A stretch of 19,202 nt of DNA from Funneliformis mosseae (Eukaryota; Glomeromycota; Glomeromycetes; Glomerales; Glomeraceae): the NCBI GenBank assembly GCA_910592005.1, contig CAJVPP010001560.1, forward strand, positions 1-19,202. Direction: 5' to 3'. The translations under genes were made by a program, and so were the position numbers. Under the pieces are notes generated by a model. It was given only the letters and a program-made list of their open reading frames with translations, was not told the DNA's origin and made no database searches. Positions 8,858-17,562 of this stretch are shown here, piece after piece. Within the stretch, counting starts at the first letter, position 1, and each line of letters begins with the position of its first letter.

Positions 8858-11164
8858 ATGTCCTTTACAAAACAAAACGACGACGATATCATGGAAAAGA
8901 TGTGCAGCGGGGCAAACAACGGAAACAAATTCGCACAATATTTTCTGGGAACATGCTTCGAAAATGGTAAAGGAATAGAGAAGGATAAGGAAAAATCATT
9001 TCAATGGTACCAGAAATCGGCCGAACAGGATTACACCGACGCTCAATATAAGTTAGGATTTTTTTATGAAAAAGGCATAGGTGTAGGAATGGATTTGAAC
9101 AATGCCTCACTTTGGTACCATAAATCAGCAAAGCAAGGTAATAAGATTGCACAATTCAACCTTGGCCGATTCTATGAAAATGGATGGAGCGTTGAGATGG
9201 ACGTCATTAAAGCGTTCGAATGGTACAAAAGATCGTCGTTACAGGATTATAACGCGGCACAGAATAAGTTAGGATTTTTTTATGAGAAAGGAATGGGGGT
9301 GGGAAAAAATTTGGAAAGAGCCTGTTATTGGTATCGAAAAGCCGCCGAACATGGAAATAAGGTGGCACAATATAATCTGGCCAACTGCTATCACCTTGGG
9401 AGGGGCGTCGAAAAGGATAGATACAAGGCATTTGATTGGTTCATGAAATCGGCTAATCAAAATTATAATGATGCTCAATACAGCTTAGGTTATTTTTATG
9501 AGTATGGTTTAGGGGTGCAAAAAGATTACGAAGTGGCCTTTGAATGGTATCGAAAATCCGTAGCGCATGGAAATAAAGCCGCAAAAATTAAATTAGGCTT
9601 CTTTTACGAAAAAGGTAGAGGAGTGGAAAAAGACTTTGGAAACTCTTTTTATTGGTATCAAAACTCGGCTGAAGATGGCAATAAAACCGGATTGCATAAT
9701 TTAGGGAAATACTATGAGAATGGATGGTATATAGAGAAGGATGAGAATAAAGCGTTTGAAATATACAAACTATCGGCCGAGAAAGAATATAGTGACGCAC
9801 AATATAGTTTGGCGTGTTGTTATCAGCATGGGAAAGGCACAGAGAAGGATTTGAAAAAAGCATTCGAATGGTATCAAAAGTCCGTGAATAATGGAAGCAA
9901 AGTTGCCCAAGCCACGATAGCTTTCTTCTATGAAAAAGGTCTAGGAATAGAGAGAGATTTGGAAAAGGCGATCTATTGGTATCGAAAGTCCGCTGATAAT
10001 GGAAACAAAGTTGCCCAGTACAACCTTGGATTATTCTATGAAAATGGTAAGAATGTTGAGATGGATGTGGTAAAAGCATTCGAATGGTATAGAAAATCCG
10101 CCGAACAAGGTTATAATAGTGCGCAATATAGTTTGGGCTTTTTTTATGAGGAAGGAAAAGCAGTCGTAAAAGATTTGAAAAAAGCATTTTATTGGTATGA
10201 GAAATCTGCAAAAAATGGCAACAAATATGCACAGTTCAATTTAGGTTCATTTTATGAAAATTCAAGGGGTGTAGAAAAAGATTTGGTCAAAGCATTTGAA
10301 TGGTATGAAAAGTCGGCCAACCAAGGATACAACGATGCGCAATATAGCGTGGGGTTCTTTTATGAGAATGGCATCACCATTGAAAAAGATTTTGGAAAAG
10401 CCTTCGAATGGTATCAGAAATCCGTAATACATGGAAATAAGGCCGCGCAATATAGCTTAGGGAATTGTTATCAGTACGGAAGGGGTGTTGAAAGAGATGA
10501 AGCCAAAGCGTTTGAATGGTATGAAAAATCGTCAGGGCAAGGTTGTGATGGTGCACAATACAGTCTGGCGTTCTTTTATGAAAAAGGGATCGGTGTGGAA
10601 AAAAATTTAGAAAAGGCTTTCCTTTGGTATCAAATCGCTGCAGGAAATGAAAATAAATACGCACAATATAAATTAGGTAGATTCTACGAAGGTGGGATAT
10701 TTACCGAAAAAGATGGGGTTAAAGCGTTTGAATGGTTTAATAAATCCGCAATGCAGAATTGCAGCAATGCACAATACAGTTTGGGATTCTTTTATGAAAA
10801 AGGTATTGGACTCGAAAAAGATTTTGACAAGGCAATTTATTGGTATCACAAAGCAGCAGCGAATGGAAACAAGGTAGCTCAATATAGTTTAGGTAATTGC
10901 TATCTCTACGGGTTGGGTGTTGAAAAGAATGAACTCCTTGCATTTGAATGGTATGCGAGAGCAGCAAAACAAGATTATCTTGATGCAAAAGTTCAATTAG
11001 GGAATTGCTTTAGTAAAGGAATTGGAACAAACCTCAATAAAGAAAAGTCATTCGAGTTAATTAATCTTGCCGCCGAAAAAGGAAATGCCGAAGCATGGAA
11101 TCATCTATCATTGATGCTTGAACAGAGAGAAAATGTTCAAGAAAATGATTTGTTCATCTTTTAA
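8858..11164 (+). CDS. Sel1-like repeat protein, 20 full repeats
   Basis: This is an intact, intronless 768-aa protein made almost entirely of 36-residue Sel1-like repeats, a TPR-related helix-turn-helix solenoid. The consensus is AQYxLGxFYExGxGVEKDxxKAFEWYxKSA. Twenty full repeats span residues 26-745. Residues 9-25 look like the second helix of a preceding repeat, and 746-768 form a half repeat ending in a short tail. There is no signal peptide, membrane segment, kinase or other catalytic domain, so a cytosolic or nuclear protein-binding scaffold is likely. Sel1-like proteins bridge partners in signalling and ER quality control, but the partner here is unknown. Repeats alternate between two types ending in ...GNKx and ...(D/G)YNx. 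The first ATG is used, with A at -3. Arbuscular mycorrhizal fungi carry very large Sel1-repeat families, and this looks like one member. It is the only intact gene in the window. Confidence 0.95.
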   Translation: MSFTKQNDDDIMEKMCSGANNGNKFAQYFLGTCFENGKGIEKDKEKSFQWYQKSAEQDYTDAQYKLGFFYEKGIGVGMDLNNASLWYHKSAKQGNKIAQFNLGRFYENGWSVEMDVIKAFEWYKRSSLQDYNAAQNKLGFFYEKGMGVGKNLERACYWYRKAAEHGNKVAQYNLANCYHLGRGVEKDRYKAFDWFMKSANQNYNDAQYSLGYFYEYGLGVQKDYEVAFEWYRKSVAHGNKAAKIKLGFFYEKGRGVEKDFGNSFYWYQNSAEDGNKTGLHNLGKYYENGWYIEKDENKAFEIYKLSAEKEYSDAQYSLACCYQHGKGTEKDLKKAFEWYQKSVNNGSKVAQATIAFFYEKGLGIERDLEKAIYWYRKSADNGNKVAQYNLGLFYENGKNVEMDVVKAFEWYRKSAEQGYNSAQYSLGFFYEEGKAVVKDLKKAFYWYEKSAKNGNKYAQFNLGSFYENSRGVEKDLVKAFEWYEKSANQGYNDAQYSVGFFYENGITIEKDFGKAFEWYQKSVIHGNKAAQYSLGNCYQYGRGVERDEAKAFEWYEKSSGQGCDGAQYSLAFFYEKGIGVEKNLEKAFLWYQIAAGNENKYAQYKLGRFYEGGIFTEKDGVKAFEWFNKSAMQNCSNAQYSLGFFYEKGIGLEKDFDKAIYWYHKAAANGNKVAQYSLGNCYLYGLGVEKNELLAFEWYARAAKQDYLDAKVQLGNCFSKGIGTNLNKEKSFELINLAAEKGNAEAWNHLSLMLEQRENVQENDLFIF

Positions 11165-11382
11165 AACTACAAGATCAAATTCAAGATTTTTTTCAATTTA
11201 TCGTACATTGGATCGTAATTCCTGAGATTTTCCTATTTTCGGATGAATAGTATTATACTACATTTTAATTTTTTACTATGACTCTTGTATTATATTTCTA
11301 AAAAAAAATTATAAAAAATTATAATATATATGGACATTTAATTAGATATTTTGTACTTAAACACATTTTGTACTCGCGTTTT

Positions 11383-11388
11383 AATAAA
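11383..11388 (+). terminator. Candidate polyadenylation signal AATAAA
   Basis: AATAAA occurs 219 bp after the Sel1 stop codon, next to T-rich sequence (11400-11440). Other near-matches lie nearby, so the exact site is uncertain. Confidence 0.35.
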
Positions 11389-11399
11389 ATAAAAACTAA

Positions 11400-11888
11400 T
11401 GTAATAAATTTATTAAATTTATTATTGTTTATTGTACCAACTATCGAATGATTTCTTTATTTCTTTATTTTTTTTTTTTTTTTTAGATTTTAGTTTTTGC
11501 GTCCTTTAGATTCGCACCCTTCGCTTCCAAAAATTTTAGAAATGAAGGTGGATCATCTCAAGACACAGTTTTGGAAATGAGAATATTTGTTTTATTTCGC
11601 TTCGGAAAAATTTTTTTAACTAATCACATTCGAGTAATTATCGTATACACCTACGTTTTTAAAGATTCCAACAAGTGAAAAACGTCACGTTTTCTTAAAA
11701 AAAAAAATAAAATGAAAAACAAAAAAAAAAAAATTCCGCATCGCTATGCCGATTTACTATTTTACTGTATATATACATTTTATTATATCAATAATAAAAT
11801 TACTTAATTCTTTATTGCTTAAACAACTCAAAAAATGATATTAAAATAATTAATAGACAATTAGAAATAAAACTACTTTTAAAAGGAA
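11400..11888. other. AT-rich spacer with homopolymer runs
   Basis: Long T-runs (about 11460-11484) and A-runs (about 11698-11735) frame this stretch. I see no coding frame, RNA gene or repeat unit. Because it follows the 3' end of the minus-strand Fanzor relic, it is where a guide (omega) RNA end or element terminus would be expected, but none is recognisable. Confidence 0.45.
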
Positions 11889-12583
11889 CTAAAGTTCTGA
11901 CTTTACGCCTACAATTAAACCTATACATTCCTTATCAAACCTCATATTTCTGCAAGGATCATGAAGGTCCAAGAGGTAGGTCCCAGCGCCGGCATAAACC
12001 GGCTCTTGGTTTTGGTTGGGATGTAGCTGGGTGAGATAGCGAAGTAATATATTTCAAGCACCATTGATATCCCGATCAAGCTTAGCTGCACAACTAGGGC
12101 AAAGGCACTTTGGATCCACCCAATTTTCGATGAAAATGACCACAGCACTACCATGTCTTATACAATTACCTGACACCATGGAAGCTCACGAACCTTATTA
12201 GAAGATATTAGCGGAATCGGAAGTGGGGCCATGTTAACATCATCCGTGAGTCTTAGAATAAATCCGCCGCTTTCCACTTATAACCATTCTCTATGTTTAG
12301 ACTCAGGCAACAAAATAATACGATAATTTTGACACAGCCATTGGTGGCTATCATTAATAAAACAACAGATTTTTTATGTATAAGAAGCATGAACTTGCGA
12401 AGATTGTATCATTTTCGTTTGTGTACTTTTCCATGAATAAAGTCATGCTTGCTTTGGATTTTGTCATACTTCTGGGAAAGCCGATAAATTCTATTAATAT
12501 CATTTTTTACCCATTAAATAGCTATTTCACTTAGAATATAATGTACGCACGCCTGGATCCAGAGCAATAACTCCTCCTATTAA
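11889..12583 (-). pseudogene. Fanzor (eukaryotic TnpB/OrfB) nuclease, C-terminal half
   Basis: Read on the minus strand across several frames, this is the RuvC plus zinc-ribbon half of a Fanzor nuclease, the eukaryotic relative of IS605/IS607 TnpB. Known members are RNA-guided DNA endonucleases carried by transposons. In order: GGVIALDPGVRT with the RuvC-I Asp (codon 12557-12559); NDINRIYRLSQKYDKIQSK; INDSHQWLCQNYRIILLPES, probably the RuvC-II Glu; MVISGKRRIYSKT; RMMLTWPHFRFR; NKVRELPWCQVIV; the ribbon part HFHRKLGGSK; CPSC; and LDRDINGA-stop-NILLRYL with the RuvC-III Asp (about 12069-12077). The tail runs to TAG at 11889-11891. At least five frameshifts and about four stops break it (for example CGA to TGA in GARNILL). 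The first ribbon Cys pair is degraded to CCGH. The N-terminal half is absent; a gag fragment begins about 70 bp upstream. No ends of a carrier element are seen. Confidence 0.88.
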
Positions 12584-12650
12584 ATGATTAAATTAATTTA
12601 TTTGTTTTATTCTTTGTATAATGATATAAAAATATAAAAATATTTATTAT

Positions 12651-13105
12651 TCATATAGCCGCTACTGCATTTTGGTCTTGGTAGGTAAGTTTGTAAGCCT
12701 TTGCTCTATTAAGCGCAGCATCCCAGGTTTGAATATTATGTGGCTTTACCATTAAATATAATTCAGGTAGGAGGCCATTGACTAAACTTCTTGCTTTCAT
12801 TGCAGCTGGATAATTGAAAGCTGGAGTTTCAATCCTTCGGTATAATTCCTGGAGAGAACATGCATAGACGTCGACAGATTCATTGGGTTGTTGATGGTCC
12901 AAATCTTGGGATCGAAAAATTGTAGGAAAGTTGACAACAAAATCGGTGTTATTTCCATTTCCTGTCCAGGCAACAATTCGGTTCGCATGTTAATTATATG
13001 GCTTTATTTGCTGTTAACCACGTCGATGCTGGTCTTTCAAGTAGGCCGGAACAACTTTTAATTTCCTTGGATCGAGAATTCCGTTTGTGTTGCAGGTCAA
13101 ATTTT
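12651..13105 (-). mobile_element. Ty3/Gypsy-type gag fragment
   Basis: A minus-strand frame open from about 12984 to the stop at 12651 encodes a retrotransposon gag segment. It starts ANRIVAWTGNGNNTDFVVNF, then QQPNESVDVYACSLQELYRR, YPAAMKARSLVNGLLPELYL and AALNRAKAYKLTY. The pattern ESVDxYAxxLQELYRR...YPxAMKAR is typical of gag capsid-like domains in fungal LTR elements. Upstream, in two other frames, 13100-12990 gives NGILDPRKLKVVPAYLKDQ and ASTWLTANKAI. Protease, nucleocapsid zinc knuckle, pol and LTRs are missing. It lies between the nitrite reductase and Fanzor relics in the same orientation. The junction with nitrite reductase sequence falls near 13095-13125. Confidence 0.75.
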
Positions 13106-14490
13106 GAACGATGTCTTTAAAAATGGCCTACTTCTTTATATTAGCGACTTGGAATAGCTCCGCACGCGTTAGGCTGAAATGAGCATTCGTCATAATGCTT
13201 TAATTTCGACTGAAATATTTCTGCGACGGTCCGAAGACATCCACATCAACCCGAACCCACATTTGTACATGATTTAACTTTACCAATAGAACAACATCCA
13301 TCGTTTCTCGAATTTGGCTTTTCAACATATTATTACACGAACTTGTAAAGTTAAAAAGTTAATTAAAATCGAACCTTTTTCTTTTCCTAAAAAAAAAAAA
13401 GATAAAACTTACCAAACTTGAATATGATTAATGAAAACAAATATTATGGTAGGTTTCGAGATTGCTTAATTCTCTTGAGTTTCATCAGCACCTAGAGCTT
13501 GTCCATTTTAACACAAAGAATAAGTTCGTCAGGAGGCGGTTAAAACTTACTTTGATTTCATAGGATCGTGAAGTTTGGCATAATCGTTCAGTATGATCAC
13601 CAAAGTCTTCCATATCATAACCGAGCACGACAAGTCCATAAATCATACCACCGTATAAAGTCACTTCGCCAGTTGCGTAAACGTTAGGAACACTCGTTCG
13701 TTCATAACTGATAGGTAGTCATCAACAAATACACCACCGTGTTGGTGTATTGAAATCCCAACTCTTTGGCGTGCTCGTCATGTGGACGAATACCCGTTAG
13801 AAAAGAACGATCACCATATCCAATGGAATTGATTCATTCTCCAAAACCTTCTCTTCTTCGTACGTGGTATTTTCCTTCCGAGAATACATCTGGTTCCAAG
13901 TTTTATGATTTTTTTTTTAAAGCATTTTCCTCATTGTCTCGCTGGAACCGTTTCAATGATCAACCCAAAGCCATCAAATCGAAGCTTTGGAAGCTTAAAG
14001 ACCAATATACCATCACTGAAAACGGCACCACATTTGGAAATTTTACTATAACTTATGATATCGGTCAAATCTTTGATGGTACAGTACACAAATATACCAG
14101 GTATATCTCAACTAGGAATCGGCAGTACAAATGCATAGGATCCGGTGGACAATATACAGGTTTCGTAAGGTACAGATATTCCACTCGCAGAGATTACATT
14201 CACATTTTGTGGTGTGTCGATTTTGATCGTCTTTTCGTTTGTGCGAACGATCACATTATTTTCTGAATACCAGCTCAAAGGTTGCAATAAACTTGTTCTG
14301 CCTCTCGATGAGAGAAATATTGAGTTAGCCCTACTCTGTTGTACGCAACTTATTTTTTAAAAAAATAAGAAAATTTAATCATCCAAACCCGATTGAAATT
14401 TGATTCGATTTAAAAAGAATAAAATAAAATAAATTTTCGTCGAAGTTCACAAAATATTTCTACCCTAAATTTTTTTTTTTTTGGAAGAAA
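13105..14490 (-). pseudogene. NAD(P)H nitrite reductase (NirB-like), N-terminal part
   Basis: This is a relic of the large siroheme nitrite reductase that reduces nitrite to ammonium in nitrate assimilation. Minus-strand pieces follow the family order. First are IFCELR and, after an apparent ~100-nt intron, AYNRVGLTQYFSHREAEQ. Next come LSWYSENNVIVRTNEKTIKI, ISVPYETCILSTGSYAFVLP and GIFVYCTIKDLTDI. After a decayed NAD-binding motif (SDGILV in place of GGGLLG) come SIPLDMVIVLF, TGIRPHDEHAKELGF, HGGVFVDDYL and NVYATGEVTLYGGMIYGLVV. These are FAD- and NAD-binding oxidoreductase blocks. A GTAAGT donor follows at 13550. Next is the BFD-like [2Fe-2S] region: SSCNNMLKSQIRE, GKVKSCTNVGSG, CGCLRTVAEIFQSKL, HFSLTRAELFQVANIKK. 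The ferredoxin-like and siroheme/4Fe-4S domains are missing beyond about 13105, where gag begins. At least four frameshifts and several stops make it non-functional. Part of the region between the NAD and BFD domains is also deleted. Confidence 0.85.
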
Positions 14491-14797
14491 TTTAAGGATA
14501 TAAAATGGAAAAATAAATAAAAAAAAAAAAAATCTAAATAAAAATAAATAATATCACTAAACGATAATGCGTCCATTCAGAATGATCTGTTAAATATGAC
14601 GAGTTAAAAAAATGAATTCCGTTAGAAAGATTTAAAAATAGACAAAAACATATTTAATAAATAAAAACTTACCAAAACAATTTTTTTTTATACAAAATTC
14701 TTTAGTTAGGTAACTCCAATTGAACGTTTTGATTTTAGTTTCAACAATATTAATTTGAATTTCAGCAGCTATTATCAAAGTTGATAAGAAAAGTTTT
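14491..14797. other. AT-rich stretch, possible decayed 5' end of NirB relic
   Basis: Mostly poly-A/T sequence. On the minus strand, aacag followed by coding-like NGRIIV at about 14590-14555 could be the first beta strand of the FAD domain. A GTAAGT donor-like site lies near 14671. Neither can be confirmed from the sequence alone. Confidence 0.25.
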
Positions 14798-15022
14798 AGT
14801 ATATTAAAACAGTGACAATTGACAGACTCCGCATTTATTTCAAAAGTTTGTTTAAGAATATACTAAGCTAGCGCAGCCAAAGGAATCCTTAATAAGCACT
14901 TGAAGCAAGTATATTAAAACAGTGACAATTGACAGACTCCGCATTTACTTCAAAAGTATATTTAAGAATATACTAAACAATCAAGTACCCAGGCAACAAC
15001 CAGGAATCCTTAAGACGCACTC
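14798..15022. repeat. Tandem duplication, 110-bp unit
   Basis: Copy 1 is 14798-14907 and copy 2 is 14908-15022. Both carry gtatattaaaacagtgacaa, then ttgacagactccgcattta, a Ca/tTTCAAAAG block, taagaatatacta and ggaatccttaa. Copy 2 has an extra ~11 bp before ggaatcc. The first 80 bp differ at only a few positions, so the duplication is recent compared with the neighbouring relics. The chance + strand frame 14922-15161 starts inside copy 2. Confidence 0.9.
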
Positions 15023-15667
15023 TGTCATCCTCCTTCAGATGAAATTAAATACAAACTCACCATTACGAATTTTCGTCGTCTTCTTTTTGTTTGTTAAACT
15101 TTATTTTTACTTTTTCAATAGCGAATTTTTCATTTTTAGAACTAGACAAAAAATATTTTGAAGGTAAGAATCAGAAAGATACTAATTGTATGGACGTTAA
15201 TTTGCTTAAATATGTAAATGAGATGTTGACGCGTCTAAAATAATAAACTCTTTCGGTTAAAAATATATCACGTCCAGAATGTGTGACAGATTAAGCCACG
15301 TCGGTGACAAATAACGGCATTACACCTAACCAAAACTTTCTCCTGAAAAAAAATAAATGTGATATTAAACATCACACGTTATTTAACCAGCATTAGCGGG
15401 CTTTCATTATGATTGGCCAATTTTTGCAGATCATTTTTTAAAAAATATTTATCATAAGATATATTTATTTTCAAAAATAAAATTTTTAAATATCCTTCTA
15501 CAATACATCTCATCCTTAATAAATATTCATTATAAAATTTATGTTAGTAGAAAGTTCCTTAACTTCGTATTTATTGAAATTTGATCGGAAATAAATATAC
15601 GAAAAAAAGATTAACATAAATTTGATTTTTGAAATAAAAATTAAATTCATGCACATTATATGCATAA
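15023..15667. other. Spacer without supported gene
   Basis: No coding frame or RNA gene was recognised. A small inverted pair tgtgat / atcaca (about 15358-15376) could form a 6-bp hairpin. 15420-15660 is low-complexity AT sequence. Confidence 0.45.
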
Positions 15668-17274
15668 TTACGGAATTTTTTGAGAAATTGTGGTGAAGAT
15701 TAGATTAGAATAAACATAGATTAAACATTTTTCTACAGGTTCAGAAAAAGAAATATACCATTTTATATTTTCTTTTGGATCTCTTATACTATTATTTTCA
15801 TCTTCATCATCTGCCACATCTGTTTCAATAAGATCTATAATAAAACATTCAGCAGTTTCTTCATCATACATTCAAGACAATGTGTCAGCATTTGCATTAT
15901 ATTTTCTAGCTTTATGTTCAATAGTAAAATGATGTTATTGAAGTTTTATTATCTATCTAACACATTTTTCCTTTAGTTTTTAACCATTCAAAGCAGTATA
16001 GTCTGTTACAACAGTAAATAATCAACTTAAGTAATGATAAAAGTGTTTTATTAACTAAACGATCGCTAAATATTCTAAATCAGTAATCAGGTAATTTTTT
16101 CAGCTCTATTAGTTAATCTGCTAGCATATGCAATTACATATTCTTTCTATTTTTTTTCTAGAATAGTATAGCACCTAATCCTTTCTTTGAAACATCAATA
16201 TACAAGGTAAAAGATACATCAAAATTTAGGTATTATAAATTAGTACTTTAATAAACCTCTCCTTTAGTCAATCAAAGACATATTGTTGTTTCTCTTTCTA
16301 TTCAAAAGACTAGTCTTTCTTTAGTAATAAGGTTAAAGGTTTACCATATCATACAAAATCTTTAATAAATTTTCAATAAGATCCAAATAATCCTAAGTTA
16401 AGTTAAACTTTTTAGTTCTAAAAATTCTTCAATTTTCTTGATCTTTTTTAGATCAGGTTAAATTCCTTCTTGTCTTACAATATATTCTAAGAATGTTAAA
16501 GAAGATTGATAAAAGTAGTATTTCTTTAATTTTATCATGAGATAAATATCTCTAAAGGCTTAAAATACTTATTTAACGTGATTAACATGTCATTTAAAAG
16601 ATTCTTTTATATAGATGATTATATCATTCAAATAAACTGATACAAATAGTCTAAAAAAGTCTTTAAAAATCCAATTCATAAGTCTTTGAAATATTTCAGA
16701 TGTATTGTTTAATCCAAAGGCATGACTAAGAATTTATATAATTCATTCACTATAATGAATGCAGTTTTCTTAATATCATCAGAATGCATTGCTTGCCAGT
16801 AACCACTAGCTAAATTAAAAGTAGTAAACCAATTTGCTTCACCTAACGAATCTAGTAAGTTATTAATTCTTGGTAATGAATATGCATCAATTTTTGTAAC
16901 AGAATATACTTTTTGATAATTAATACATAATCTCTTCTCTCCTCTTTTCTTTCCTATGATTACAATAGGTAAGGCTCAGAGATTATAAGAAGATCAAATT
17001 ATACCATTTGTTTCTATTTTTTTTTAATTTTTGATTTAAAAACCTGGTATTTTTAGGATTTATATAATATAGTTTTTGAATAATTAGCATAGCTATTCCA
17101 GTAAAAATAAAATGTTTGATTTCTGTTGTTCATTTTATCTCTGTTTGATTTCTTGCATAAATATTATAGTATTCTTCCAAAAGATTCATAAATGTTTGCT
17201 ATTGGTAGTAATCTAAGGTTCTAAATAAGTTAGATCAGTTTTAACTGAGTATCCAGTAATTTCAGTAAGGGTAG
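15668..17274 (-). mobile_element. Ty3/Gypsy pol relic: reverse transcriptase and RNase H
   Basis: Minus-strand frames give, from 17274 leftwards, the pre-RT linker (NLLEEYYNIYARNQTEIK). RT blocks follow: VIIGKKRGEKRLCINYQKV, VTKIDAYSLPRINNLLDSLG, NWFTTFNLASGYWQAM, SEIFQRLMNWIFKD, FVSVYLNDIIIY, MIKLKKYYFYQSSLTFLEYI. RNase H remains come next, ending FTIEHKARKYNANADTLS, then an acidic tail MYDEETAECFIIDLIETD to 15668. Both inspected RT catalytic Asp positions are Asn: LDLASGYW reads FNLASGYW (codon 16814-16816), and YLDD reads YLND (16626-16628). Many stops and some frameshifts are present. Integrase, protease, gag and matched LTRs are missing. The truncation at about 17275 coincides with the start of an LTR-like segment. 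Confidence 0.9.
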
Positions 17275-17562
17275 TGACAGATATTACCTAATATCTTAGG
17301 GAGGTGGGGTTAATGAAGATCTTAGATTATATATAATAAGCTAATCATGTGATAATAAATAAGCAATAGTATGTGATAAAATATTGATCATGTAAAAATC
17401 ATTTGATAAAATAGCTTAGTAAAATTTATTATTGCATACATTTAGCATACATTTAAGCCGTATAAATTTAGGCTATATACACGTAAAATTTATTCATTCT
17501 CTATCTGAATTGCAAGCTTTTAGTTCAAATTCCATTTTATCATATGACCTCTTTTATTAAGA
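17275..17562. repeat. Possible solo LTR
   Basis: Starts TGACAG followed by the perfect inverted repeat agatatta-cc-taatatct (17279-17296) and gggaggtggggttaatgaag. It continues with repeated catgtgat / atgtgataa motifs. A promoter-like block follows, gccgtataaatttaggctat and atacacg (about 17457-17484), then ctctatctgaattgcaagct. Terminal hairpin-like start, TATA-like box and position between two relics fit an LTR. No second copy, target duplication or clear CA end was found, so the ends are approximate. Confidence 0.35.

Noticed and set aside
9588..10232. 214-aa minus-strand open frame, and other antisense frames across 8889-10988
   Set aside because: Shadows of the Sel1 repeat gene; the 108-bp periodicity keeps the antisense frame open.
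11942..12154. 70-aa minus-strand open frame as a membrane protein
   Set aside because: It is the wrong frame of the Fanzor zinc-ribbon region; the neighbouring frame gives CPSCAAKLDRDINGA.
13766..14266. 166-aa plus-strand open frame
   Set aside because: Antisense to the nitrite reductase relic, whose minus-strand pieces match the family in order.
14922..15161. 79-aa plus-strand open frame
   Set aside because: Begins inside the second copy of the 110-bp duplication and has no family signal.
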